From Trueperella bonasi (GTDB lineage Bacteria > Actinomycetota > Actinomycetes > Actinomycetales > Actinomycetaceae): a DNA stretch of 64,000 nucleotides. The notes beneath the pieces are model-generated. The model did not search any database and was not told where the DNA came from. It saw only the letters and a list, made by a program, of their open reading frames with translations. Location: positions 1,240,001 to 1,304,000 of the forward strand of contig NZ_JAUSQX010000001.1 in NCBI RefSeq assembly GCF_030811535.1, written 5' to 3'. Each line of letters starts with the position of its first letter. Within the stretch, counting starts at the first letter, position 1. Positions 24,758-32,319 of this stretch are shown here, one piece after another. A program made the translations under genes and the position numbers.

Positions 24758-25756
24758 CTACGTAAGCTGGCTGAGTAGCAGCGCGAGTACGGAGGCGATC
24801 ATGCCGGAGGCCAGTGGCGTAATAAGCCAAGCGCCCACAATGCTCCCAGCAGTGTTCCATCGCACCGCAGAGCGCCGGGTGGCTGCACCGACTCCCACCA
24901 CTGAAGCTACAACCGTGTGTGTGGTAGAAATCGGTGCAGCAAACACGAAGGCAGTGGTGTATAAAATGCCCGCCGAAACCGTTTCGGCCGCAAAACCTTG
25001 CGCCGGATTGAGGGGATAAATCTTGGTGCCCACAGTTTTAATGATTCGCCAACCGCCAGCGTAGGTGCCGGCAGAAATAGCTGCCGCCGCTGAGAGTTTT
25101 ACCCAAAGTGGTATCGAAGTATCGTCATGGTATCCGCCCGCAACAAGCGCGATCACGATCACGCCCATGATTTTTTGGGTATCTTGCAAACCGTGGCCAA
25201 GAGCCACCGCTGCCGCCGAAATCGTTTGCGCAGCCTGAAAACGCCGCATTGCCTGCTTGCGTGGGGCGTTGTGGAATACTTTTGCAATCGCCTTCATCAG
25301 CAACAACGCCAGCACGAAACCGGCCGCAGGTGCGATAAACATCGGCACAATCACTAGCGCACCAATCACATCCCAGTGCACGGTAAACGCAGCTGCAAGC
25401 CCAGCGCCCGCCAGCCCACCAATAAGCGCATGCGAGGACGATGAGGGTAGGCCAAACCACCACGTCACCACGTTCCAACACATCGCCCCAAGGAGGGCCG
25501 CAAGAACGACGACGATCCCGGTAACGCCGTCGTCGGCGCTCACCTCCACTATTCTCGAGCCGATGGTGACCGCAATTCCCGTACCAAGAAGCGCTCCCAC
25601 GAAGTTCATTGCCGCAGTCATCATCAGCGCGATGCGCGGGGCGAGTGCGCGCGTGGCCACAGACGTCGCTATTGCGCCGGAGGCGTCATGAAAGCCGTTG
25701 GTGTAACCGAAAATCAGGGCGACGGCGACGGTGATGATAACGAGCGCCACGTCCAC
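24758..25756 (-). CDS. pit: PiT-family low-affinity inorganic phosphate transporter
   Basis: 332 residues with about ten transmembrane helices in inverted halves. The PiT signatures are present: FGYTNGFHDASGAIATSVATR near the N-terminus and the second copy SSSSHALIGGLAGAGLAA, with a third related block AAPISTTHTVVASVVGVGAA near the C-terminus. It imports metal-phosphate with protons. The start at ATG 25756 lies four bases after the upstream DUF47 stop, so the two are one operon. It is convergent with pstSCAB, placing high- and low-affinity phosphate uptake tail to tail. Confidence 0.95.
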   Translation of the reverse strand: MDVALVIITVAVALIFGYTNGFHDASGAIATSVATRALAPRIALMMTAAMNFVGALLGTGIAVTIGSRIVEVSADDGVTGIVVVLAALLGAMCWNVVTWWFGLPSSSSHALIGGLAGAGLAAAFTVHWDVIGALVIVPMFIAPAAGFVLALLLMKAIAKVFHNAPRKQAMRRFQAAQTISAAAVALGHGLQDTQKIMGVIVIALVAGGYHDDTSIPLWVKLSAAAAISAGTYAGGWRIIKTVGTKIYPLNPAQGFAAETVSAGILYTTAFVFAAPISTTHTVVASVVGVGAATRRSAVRWNTAGSIVGAWLITPLASGMIASVLALLLSQLT

Positions 25757-25760
25757 CTAG

Positions 25761-26390
25761 TCAGGACTCCTTCAAACTGAGCAGTTCGATTGCGGCTGCC
25801 AGTTCCTCGAAAGTATCAACTGCGATCTCGAAAGAATCCAACGTGATTTTACCGGCCAATAACTCTTTCGGCGTGAAATCGGAGTTGAATAGTTCAATCG
25901 TGAGATCCCTGTGTAGGGAGTCGGCCCGGTTTTCAAGATTGTTTATCTCAAGCCACGTAGTGCGAATCGAGGAGTCGATTTTTCTAAGCTTGCCGACGGC
26001 AATCACCGCGTATTCGGCGCATTGCACGATAATGTCTGCCATTTGGTGGATCTTAGGTGGAAGCTTACCAATACGATAAAGGACGAGATTGTCGCCAGCT
26101 TCGTCAATAGCGTCAACACAATTGTCGATAGCGTTCGAAAGATGAATCAGATCTCCACAGTCATAGGGGAGGACGAATCGCGAGCCAACTTCTTGGAGAA
26201 CGTTGTGCAAGGCGGTGTCCGCATCATTTTCGATACTGTGCAAACTAGCGTTGAGGTCTTTGCGCGATGGCGAATTTGCTCGGACCATTTCGGCGAGCAC
26301 ATTAGCTGCCAGCACTAGATGAGATGCTTGCGCGTTAAGTAACTCCTGCACATTGTGTTGACCGCTGAACCGGCTGAAGAATCTAGACAA
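25761..26390 (-). CDS. DUF47 (PhoU-like) Pit accessory protein
   Basis: 209 residues, all helical, with the DUF47/PhoU_div features: AQASHLVLAANVLAEMV, SIENDADTALHNVLQEV, FVLPYDCGDLIHLSNAIDNC, DAIDEAGDNLVLY and LENRADSLHRDLT. DUF47 proteins are encoded beside Pit transporters and are needed for or modulate phosphate uptake; the acidic E/D residues bind metal in PhoU relatives. The start is a TTG at 26390 with GGAGG about 11 bases upstream; no in-frame ATG fits. No canonical phoU is in the window, so this may be the only PhoU-like regulator nearby. Confidence 0.9.
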   Translation of the reverse strand: MSRFFSRFSGQHNVQELLNAQASHLVLAANVLAEMVRANSPSRKDLNASLHSIENDADTALHNVLQEVGSRFVLPYDCGDLIHLSNAIDNCVDAIDEAGDNLVLYRIGKLPPKIHQMADIIVQCAEYAVIAVGKLRKIDSSIRTTWLEINNLENRADSLHRDLTIELFNSDFTPKELLAGKITLDSFEIAVDTFEELAAAIELLSLKES

Positions 26391-26665
26391 GGGGCTTGTG
26401 CCTCCATGGACCTATCGTCAATCTGTTACGCCGATGCTTGAATCCTTTGCGCTTCTCAAGCCCTATGACCGGCGTAAACATATGTCAACGAGTAGATTAC
26501 GGCAGGGTTAACAAGATTGCCAATGCTGAGATCAAAATAACCGACAAAGCACGCTTCAGCTGATCATATGCCGGCCTGTTCTCCGTTCGCGCGAGCGATG
26601 TGGGAAACTTGGCTTCGCTAAGCCTGCGGGCAACTAGGACGTAAACATTTCCGAAGGGCGATCAC

Positions 26666-28204
26666 ATGGAACAGATTCAGCAATGGCTTGACTCGGCCAC
26701 CGGCCCGCTTACGGGCTTTCTAGGGGGAATCAGCGACTGGCTATACACCTGGATCATGCTCGCGGTGCTCACCGGAACCGGCATCTACCTCACCTTCCGG
26801 TCAAAAGGTTTGCAGTTGCGCCACTTTGGGACCATGACTAGGTACATTGTGCAATCTCGCAAGGGCTCGCGAGGGGGAATTTCCTCTTTTCAAGCATTTG
26901 CCATCGGCATGGCGACCAGGATTGGAATCGGTAACATCACGGGCGTCGCACTCGCCATGATCCTCGGTGGTCCCGGCGCACTATTTTGGATGTGGGTTGT
27001 GGCAACGTTTGGAATGGCGACGGCGTTCGCAGAGGCCACACTCGCTCAAATCTTTAAGAAACGCCACCCGGACGGCACGTTTCGCGGCGGTCCGGCAACC
27101 TATATTTTGCGCGGACTGAAATCTCGGCCTCTGGCAGTTGCATTCGCGGTGGCCATGGTCTTTTCAATGACTGTCGCAATGCCCATGGTGCAGTCCAACG
27201 CCATCGCCGGCGTTTTGGCTAACTCGCACGGAGTTGAGCCATGGGTAACCGGGCTCGTCGTGGCTGTCCTGACCGGCGTCGTCGTGGTGGGCGGGGTGCG
27301 CGGCGTTGCGCGGGCAACCGAAGTGATCTCACCCGTCATGGCGATCGCTTATCTGATCACTGCGCTCGCCGTGATTGTGCTCAACATAGGCGCACTTCCG
27401 GGATTCTTCGCAGACGTCTTCATGTCCGCATTCGGGCTACGTGAAGCGCTTGCGGGTACGGCTGGCGGCATTATCGCGGCTCTGGTGAATGGTATGCGCC
27501 GCGGACTGTTTTCCAACGAGGCGGGAATGGGTACGAATCCGAATGCAGCGGCAACTGCTACCGTTTCCCACCCGGTACAGCAGGGGCTTATTCAGTCGTT
27601 TGGAGTATTCCTCGACACCATGCTGGTGTGTACTGCAACCGGCTTCATCATTATGACATCGGGCGTGCTCGACCTGTCCACGGTTACTCCTGACGATTCG
27701 GGTGTGCTCACCACCGTCGGGGTCATTGACACGCTTGGTGGTTGGATGGCCTGGCCCATGTCAATCATGATCTTCTTCTTCGGATTCTCATCGATTCTGG
27801 GTGCGTATGCATACGGCGAAGCAAATCTCGTGTTCCTCAACGCGAGCCGGACAGTCCACATGGCAGCTCGGGTATTGCAGGTAGTTTTCTCCTTTGTGGG
27901 CGCAGTGCTGGCTTTGACGTTCGTATGGACACTCATGGATCTTGCGATGTTCGTTATTACCATTCTCAACCTCGTTGGGGTTCTTTCCCTATCCGGCTGG
28001 GTGCTAGCGGCACTGAAGGATTACGAGCGGCAAATTGCCGCGATCAAAGGTGAGGGTTACGTGGAAGTGATCGGAAGCGACGGCGCCGTGCGACGCTACG
28101 TGACACCCGTCTTTGTGCCTGATAGTGCTGGCCTGCCCGGTGATCTTGGAGGAGACGCGTGGACTGAAGCTGCTGCGTCGGGGCAGTTGGCTGATCCGAG
28201 CTGA
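26666..28204 (+). CDS. AGCS-family amino acid:sodium (alanine/glycine) symporter
   Basis: 512 residues, about eleven transmembrane helices. Family signatures: GGISSFQAFAIGMATRIGIG followed by NITGVALAMILGGPGALFWMW, and NGMRRGLFSNEAGMGTNPNA further on, both diagnostic for Na+/alanine symporters (AlsT/AgcS). One canonical position reads MATRIGIGNI where most members have LA.RVGTGNI. The C-terminus carries a hydrophilic tail of about 60 residues. ATG 26666 is preceded by GAAGGGCGATC. The gene is monocistronic and ends where the minus-strand ncRNA terminates. Confidence 0.94.
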   Translation: MEQIQQWLDSATGPLTGFLGGISDWLYTWIMLAVLTGTGIYLTFRSKGLQLRHFGTMTRYIVQSRKGSRGGISSFQAFAIGMATRIGIGNITGVALAMILGGPGALFWMWVVATFGMATAFAEATLAQIFKKRHPDGTFRGGPATYILRGLKSRPLAVAFAVAMVFSMTVAMPMVQSNAIAGVLANSHGVEPWVTGLVVAVLTGVVVVGGVRGVARATEVISPVMAIAYLITALAVIVLNIGALPGFFADVFMSAFGLREALAGTAGGIIAALVNGMRRGLFSNEAGMGTNPNAAATATVSHPVQQGLIQSFGVFLDTMLVCTATGFIIMTSGVLDLSTVTPDDSGVLTTVGVIDTLGGWMAWPMSIMIFFFGFSSILGAYAYGEANLVFLNASRTVHMAARVLQVVFSFVGAVLALTFVWTLMDLAMFVITILNLVGVLSLSGWVLAALKDYERQIAAIKGEGYVEVIGSDGAVRRYVTPVFVPDSAGLPGDLGGDAWTEAAASGQLADPS

Positions 28205-28241
28205 ATTTATAAGGGAAGGGCCGCATCCGAAGATGCGGCCC
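28204..28241 (-). terminator. Terminator of the candidate small RNA
   Basis: GGGCCGCATC-TTCG-GATGCGGCCC on the minus strand, followed by TTCCCTTATAAATT. The T-rich side is on the minus strand only, arguing that it serves the RNA rather than the AGCS gene, though it may act on both. Confidence 0.82.
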
Positions 28242-28340
28242 GAAAGCTTAGGACACCGAACCCGAGAGCGCCTGTCGGCGCGAAGGCCGCTCGTAGCGGC
28301 AAATTTTTGGAGCCCGGGGCTTTCGCGATCCGGTGTCTTG
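28205..28340 (-). ncRNA. Candidate structured small RNA with own promoter and terminator
   Basis: Read on the minus strand, a promoter (28347-28375) is followed by about 135 bases with no reading frame but strong structure. A closing helix pairs GACACCG (28331-28337 strand-reversed) with CGGTGTC (28252-28258). Inside it are two perfect hairpins: GCCGCT-ACG-AGCGGC, and GCGCC-GACA-GGCGC. CGCGAA and TTCGCG can form a longer-range pairing. A terminator with a TTCG tetraloop follows. The SRP-RNA motif (CCGGAAGG..AGCAGCC) is absent, as are the loop C-runs of 6C RNA, and it is too short for RNase P RNA, 6S RNA or tmRNA. It ends against the 3' end of the AGCS gene. I do not recognise the family. Confidence 0.6.
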
Positions 28341-28346
28341 GCACTT

Positions 28347-28375
28347 AGCCTAGCCTACAAAAAATTGCGTGTCAC
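28347..28375 (-). promoter_or_regulatory. Sigma-70-type promoter of the candidate small RNA
   Basis: On the minus strand, -35 GTGACA (28370-28375), a spacer of exactly 17 bases and -10 TAGGCT (28347-28352). A transcript would start near 28340. No protein gene lies downstream on this strand. Confidence 0.65.
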
Positions 28376-28509
28376 CCTTTCGCAAAGCACATTTTCCACC
28401 GCGAAGCTGAGCCGTTGCACGCCTTCCAAAGACACGTTAATAACGCCACAACCTCTCAAAAGATTGGTAAAGTTCTACTACCGGACTACGGGGATATACA
28501 CTGTTATCT

Positions 28510-29346
28510 ATGACTCCGTCCACGCAGGGGCCTGAATCCGATCGCGGCCAATCCTTGATTGACCTACTTTTTGACCGCGAGACCCCTGCCCGGCCCTCAG
28601 CCGGCATGCGCCCACCACTAGTTTGGGCGTCAATGGGCGCTTTTTTCGCGGCCATCCTCGCACTTGGCGTTAGCTTTGGATCACTGACCTCAGCTTTTGC
28701 GGCAGTGGCGATCGGCGTCGTAATAATCCCGGGCTGGCCCGTCCTTCTCGGGTTAACGAACCGCGCAGTTTCCCGAGTAATCATGCTGATCACCCTCGCG
28801 GCCGCCGTGCCAGCCGCATATTTCGGTACAGTCACGACGACGATGGGTGTTGCGACCGGCGCGATTTTGTTGAGCTTCGTTGGCGAAATGTTTCGGCGCG
28901 ACGGCCGGATCCACCTGGTCGAGCACGTTTCGGCATCTGCGGGCGGTGCGATGATGATGGTCTCGGTGTCGTTTTGGGTGCACGTCGGCGGTGCCCACGT
29001 TGGCCTCGAGCAGATGAGGTCGAACCCGGGAGTCGTCGTCGGCTTAACTTTCGCGATTTGCATAGCTGTGGCAGCCTTGATTCACGGCTTTGATTCAGAT
29101 CGGGCTAACTGGCTCGGCATAGTTAACGCAACGCTCGTGGGCGGCGTGTCAAGCTATCTATTTGGATACCCCCTGTGGATAGGACTGCTTTTCGGATTGT
29201 GTGTGGGAATGGTCTACGCCGTCATTTGGAGAGGTCTACAGCCTTTCAAACGCCCGCTCACGTGGGTGCAGGGAATCACGAAATCCCTGTTACCCCATTG
29301 TTCGCTTGGCGTGATTGGCTACGTGTTCACCGCCGTTCTGCTCTAA
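28510..29346 (+). CDS. Actinobacterial polytopic membrane protein, unknown function
   Basis: 278 residues. A 38-residue hydrophilic N-terminus precedes about eight transmembrane segments, beginning LVWASMGAFFAAILALGVSF. Gly/Ala-rich helices are separated by short loops; a more polar stretch SFVGEMFRRDGRIHLVEHV lies mid-protein. I recognise no family motif. ATG 28510 has no ribosome site but lies just downstream of GATATACACTG, so a leaderless transcript is possible. It precedes the FABP-like gene by nine bases and is probably cotranscribed with 29356-32166. Confidence 0.8.
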   Translation: MTPSTQGPESDRGQSLIDLLFDRETPARPSAGMRPPLVWASMGAFFAAILALGVSFGSLTSAFAAVAIGVVIIPGWPVLLGLTNRAVSRVIMLITLAAAVPAAYFGTVTTTMGVATGAILLSFVGEMFRRDGRIHLVEHVSASAGGAMMMVSVSFWVHVGGAHVGLEQMRSNPGVVVGLTFAICIAVAALIHGFDSDRANWLGIVNATLVGGVSSYLFGYPLWIGLLFGLCVGMVYAVIWRGLQPFKRPLTWVQGITKSLLPHCSLGVIGYVFTAVLL

Positions 29347-29355
29347 CCTAGTGGC

Positions 29356-29964
29356 ATGGCAATCCGACTTCCTGAAAATCTTGCACCAGAGAACTATCCG
29401 CTCGGTTGGCTGATCGACACCTGGCACGGGGGCGGCATTCTTGAGTATGACAACATCGAACCTGCTGCCTACCTTCACGAATTAACGATCGACGCCGTCG
29501 ATGCCGGCCCGTTTGTTCGGTTCGTGTCACGCGTGTGGCTTGCCAATGAGTCGGCGGGAGCGGTCGATAAGGAAGCCCCTGGTCAAGTCACCTACGATTC
29601 GCTCACCAAGGAACGTTTGTGGCAGACAGAAACGGGCTACTTGCGGGTGAACCCCGAGGCGCAGGCGCGCGAGGATGGCGCTGTCGAGCTCGAAGCCACA
29701 GTCGCATCGCCAACCGGCACGTCACAGCTGTGGGTCGGTCTCATTTCCGGCCCGCGTATGCACATGGTTACAGATACGATCATCCGTTCGGGGGCGGCAG
29801 CAGATCTGCAGGCCGCCAAATTCGTGGGCGGCAATGTCGCCTCGGATTTCTTTTACGCCTACGACATGGAAGCCTTCGGATACGAAATGCGCAGCTATCT
29901 AGCTGGCCGGCTTTCGCGTCAGTTCGACGACGACGTCGACGCGCCGGCAGCGAACAGCAGTTAA
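29356..29964 (+). CDS. FABP family (nitrobindin-like, DUF1794) protein
   Basis: 202 residues. The actinobacterial FABP/nitrobindin-like pattern is present: an N-terminal PLGWLIDTWHGGG (equivalent to the G.W.G.G turn), EYDNIEPAAYLHELTIDAV, then ESGYLRV-like TETGYLRVNPEAQAREDGAV, and a barrel closing with DTIIRSGAA and FFYAYDMEAFGYEMRSYLAG. Nitrobindins bind haem b in a ten-strand barrel. The C-terminal His that ligates haem is not obvious here, so ligand binding is uncertain. Commonly encoded beside the YgfZ-like gene in Actinobacteria, as here. Confidence 0.85.
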   Translation: MAIRLPENLAPENYPLGWLIDTWHGGGILEYDNIEPAAYLHELTIDAVDAGPFVRFVSRVWLANESAGAVDKEAPGQVTYDSLTKERLWQTETGYLRVNPEAQAREDGAVELEATVASPTGTSQLWVGLISGPRMHMVTDTIIRSGAAADLQAAKFVGGNVASDFFYAYDMEAFGYEMRSYLAGRLSRQFDDDVDAPAANSS

Positions 29965-29985
29965 ATCAAAAAATAAGGAGACGAC

Positions 29986-30216
29986 ATGGGCAACGGTAAG
30001 CATTGGGGAGCTGACTTTTACGGCGGTAAGGAGGCCGAGGGCTCCGACGTGAAAGCTGCGAAGGCGGCTGGCGAACAGTCTGCTGATCAGCTGGAAGAAG
30101 TGGCAGAGCAAGCGATTGAGTCCGAAGCTGAAAACCCACACGAGCCGTCCCACTGGGGGATTGGCGTGTATGGGAACAAAGATCAGCAAAGTAACGAGGA
30201 GAAGCAGGACCAGTGA
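29986..30216 (+). CDS. Small acidic protein with a duplicated HWG..-YG motif, unknown
   Basis: 76 residues from ATG 29986, with a good AAGGAGACGAC ribosome site. Hydrophilic, with no membrane segment. An internal duplication is visible: KHWGADFYGGKE at the N-terminus and SHWGIGVYGNKD near the C-terminus, joined by an acidic helix (QLEEVAEQAIESEAEN). The stop overlaps the GTG start of the ygfZ-like gene, so it is translationally coupled within the FABP-ygfZ operon. I do not recognise it; the preserved coupling argues that it is real. Confidence 0.72.
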   Translation: MGNGKHWGADFYGGKEAEGSDVKAAKAAGEQSADQLEEVAEQAIESEAENPHEPSHWGIGVYGNKDQQSNEEKQDQ

Positions 30217-31370
30217 AAGTTTCGCGTTCTCTTCCGGGCGCAGTAATGGACGAGGATCTTGGCGTTCCGGCCCATTACTCGAATCAGTTCGCCGAGGAAA
30301 ATCAGCTTGCATCGGGCAAGGCGTTTACTGACCTGTCCTTCTTGGAAGTCGTCACTGTTTCGGGAGCCGATCGCGCTACGTGGCTCCACAATCTGACAAC
30401 CCGGGACTTCTTGGCGCTCGCGGCAGGGCAGTCATCCGAGATGATGCTGCTAGGTCCGAACGGTCACGTCGAATCCGCAGCGGCCGTGATTGACGACGGC
30501 GAACGCGCCTGGTTCATTCTTGACAAAGGGCAGGCGCAGCCCTTTGTTGAGTTTCTGGATTCGATGATGTTCCGAATGCGAGTGAAGATCGAACGGCCGG
30601 AATTCGACGTCGTCGGCGTGATGGTTCCCGAAGCTGAACTGTCTGACCAGGCGCGAGCCCTCGCCTCCGTGATATGGGAAGATCCCTGGCCACGAACGCT
30701 GCCCGGCGGAGCGCATTACGGGATAGCCGACGCCGACCATCCGGCGAAGAACTCGAGCCGAACCCTGCTCGTCGTCGGCAAAGATGAACCCATCGTTGAA
30801 ACGCTGATTGCAGCGGGGATGGTTCCTGCGGGTGTCACTGCGTGGGAAGCAAAGCGGATCACGGACTGGCGCCCGCGCCCGAACTTGGAGGCCGCCGCGC
30901 AGGTGTTGCCACACGAACTGGACTGGTTGCGAACTGCCGTCCACCTGGACAAGGGCTGTTACCGCGGGCAGGAGACCGTGGCCAAGCTCGTCAATCTGGG
31001 TAAGCCGCCGCGCAGACTCACCTATCTGTATTTGGAAGGGCCGGAGGGTGATTTGCCGGCGCCCGGTGACGACGTGATGCTCGGTGAGCGAGTGGTGGGT
31101 CAACTGACGTCGGTTGCTCGTGACGCCGAAGAAGGTCCGGTCGCGCTCGCCCTTTTGCGGCGCAACACCGCCGACGACGCCCAGCTGACAGTGGGTGGAT
31201 TTCAGGCCGCACAAGAGCCGATCGTGGCGCGCGAGGGGAAGTCCTCGGCGTCGCCGCAGGAGCGGCCCGGGCAGGGGTTACGTCGGGGCAACCGGGGTGG
31301 CGGCCCGGGAAGTACCGATGGGGGTGCAGGTGGCTTTGGCAGTGCTCGCGGTGGGCTGGGAAGCCGTTAG
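30213..31370 (+). CDS. ygfZ: YgfZ/GcvT-domain folate-binding protein
   Basis: 385 residues from GTG 30213 (GAGGAGAAGCAGG upstream). A GcvT-like fold with TVSGADRATWLHNLTTRDF near the N-terminus and the diagnostic KGCYRGQETVAKLVNLG (conserved Cys of the KGCYxGQE motif) near residue 248. YgfZ/IBA57 proteins assist iron-sulfur cluster assembly or repair with folate. The last ~40 residues are Gly/Arg/Ser-rich and unlike the family core, a disordered tail probably specific to this lineage. Confidence 0.92.
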   Translation: MKVSRSLPGAVMDEDLGVPAHYSNQFAEENQLASGKAFTDLSFLEVVTVSGADRATWLHNLTTRDFLALAAGQSSEMMLLGPNGHVESAAAVIDDGERAWFILDKGQAQPFVEFLDSMMFRMRVKIERPEFDVVGVMVPEAELSDQARALASVIWEDPWPRTLPGGAHYGIADADHPAKNSSRTLLVVGKDEPIVETLIAAGMVPAGVTAWEAKRITDWRPRPNLEAAAQVLPHELDWLRTAVHLDKGCYRGQETVAKLVNLGKPPRRLTYLYLEGPEGDLPAPGDDVMLGERVVGQLTSVARDAEEGPVALALLRRNTADDAQLTVGGFQAAQEPIVAREGKSSASPQERPGQGLRRGNRGGGPGSTDGGAGGFGSARGGLGSR

Positions 31371-31399
31371 AGAGCAACGTCGGGTTGGAGGCTAATTCG

Positions 31400-31717
31400 T
31401 TGTTAAGCTTGGTGGTTTTCAGAATTTTGCCGCTCGCGTTAACCGGTCTGTTTGTGTGGGGATTTTTCGATGCGTTAGCGCGCCCGGAACGCCAGTTTGG
31501 GCTGGCGGGAAGGTCGAAGAATTTCTGGTTAGCAGTGCTTGGCGGGGGCGGAGTACTTTATTTTCTCGTGCGAGTTTTGAGATTTTGGTTCCCGCTGGCT
31601 GGGCTGGTGAGTCTTGGTTTCTTGATAGCGGCAGTTTTTTATTTGGGGCCGGAAAGGCAGCGGATGGGGCCGCGGTGGCATGGGCGCGAGTCACGTGATT
31701 CGGGAGGTGGATGGTAA
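31400..31717 (+). CDS. DUF2516 family membrane protein
   Basis: About 105 residues. TTG 31400 is placed by the GGAGG eight bases upstream; an earlier in-frame TTG at 31385 would overlap that site. Three hydrophobic helices: VVFRILPLALTGLFVWGFF, FWLAVLGGGGVLYFLVRV and FPLAGLVSLGFLIAAVFYL, with the DUF2516 element DALARPERQFGLAGRSKNFW between the first two. Function unknown. The stop overlaps the dtd start (TAATG). Confidence 0.8.
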   Translation: MLSLVVFRILPLALTGLFVWGFFDALARPERQFGLAGRSKNFWLAVLGGGGVLYFLVRVLRFWFPLAGLVSLGFLIAAVFYLGPERQRMGPRWHGRESRDSGGGW

Positions 31718-32166
31718 TGCGTAGCGTTATTCAGCGCGTGAAACGTGCGAAGGTGATGGTGGGCGACCGCGTGACCGGTGAGATCGGCGCCGGGTTGTGC
31801 GTGCTGGTGGGTGTGACGCACGGTGATGGAGCGGCCGACGTCGAAAAAATGGCGCGGAAAATAGCACAACTGAAACTTTTACGTGGGCCGGATGGTTCCG
31901 ACGACGCCGGGGCGCGGGTTTGCGCGGAAGAATCGGGTTCGCCGGTGTTGCTGGTTTCGCAGTTCACTCTTTACGCGGACGTGCGCAAGGGGCGAAAGCC
32001 GAGTTGGTCGAATGCGGCCGGGGCGGACGTGGCCGAGCCGATATTCAATGAGCTTGTGTTGGCTGTGCGGAACTATGGTGTTCCCGTTGAGACCGGTGAA
32101 TTTGGTGCGATGATGGATGTGGAGCTCGTGAACGATGGCCCGTTCACGGTCCTGTTCGAAACCTGA
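31717..32166 (+). CDS. dtd: D-aminoacyl-tRNA deacylase Dtd
   Basis: 149 residues, full length. It starts MRSVIQRVKRAKVMV, with the active-site segment LLVSQFTLYADVRKGRKPSW (SQxxL block) and the second block MMDVELVNDGPFTVLFET carrying the NxGP motif. It hydrolyses D-aminoacyl-tRNA using an all-RNA mechanism in a homodimer. ATG 31717 is preferred over 31711 because of its spacing from GGGAGG; it overlaps the DUF2516 stop by one base. Confidence 0.96.
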   Translation: MRSVIQRVKRAKVMVGDRVTGEIGAGLCVLVGVTHGDGAADVEKMARKIAQLKLLRGPDGSDDAGARVCAEESGSPVLLVSQFTLYADVRKGRKPSWSNAAGADVAEPIFNELVLAVRNYGVPVETGEFGAMMDVELVNDGPFTVLFET

Positions 32167-32319
32167 GGTTACGAATCCGGGAGCAAAGTTCGTGCTCTGT
32201 TCAATGTTGCTTGAGTGCGAACAAGCCCGAGTAATGGGCATTTTCGGCAAATCTTACTATGATGGTTCTGACAGCAAATGCACTTTATCGCGTCAAAGAG
32301 GACGCGGATTGGAATTGGC

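Noticed and set aside
28204-28340. SRP (4.5S) RNA, 6S RNA or a riboswitch for the structured RNA
   Set aside because: The SRP tetraloop/GGAAGG..AGCAGCC core is absent, it is too short for 6S, and no gene lies downstream on its strand for a riboswitch to control.
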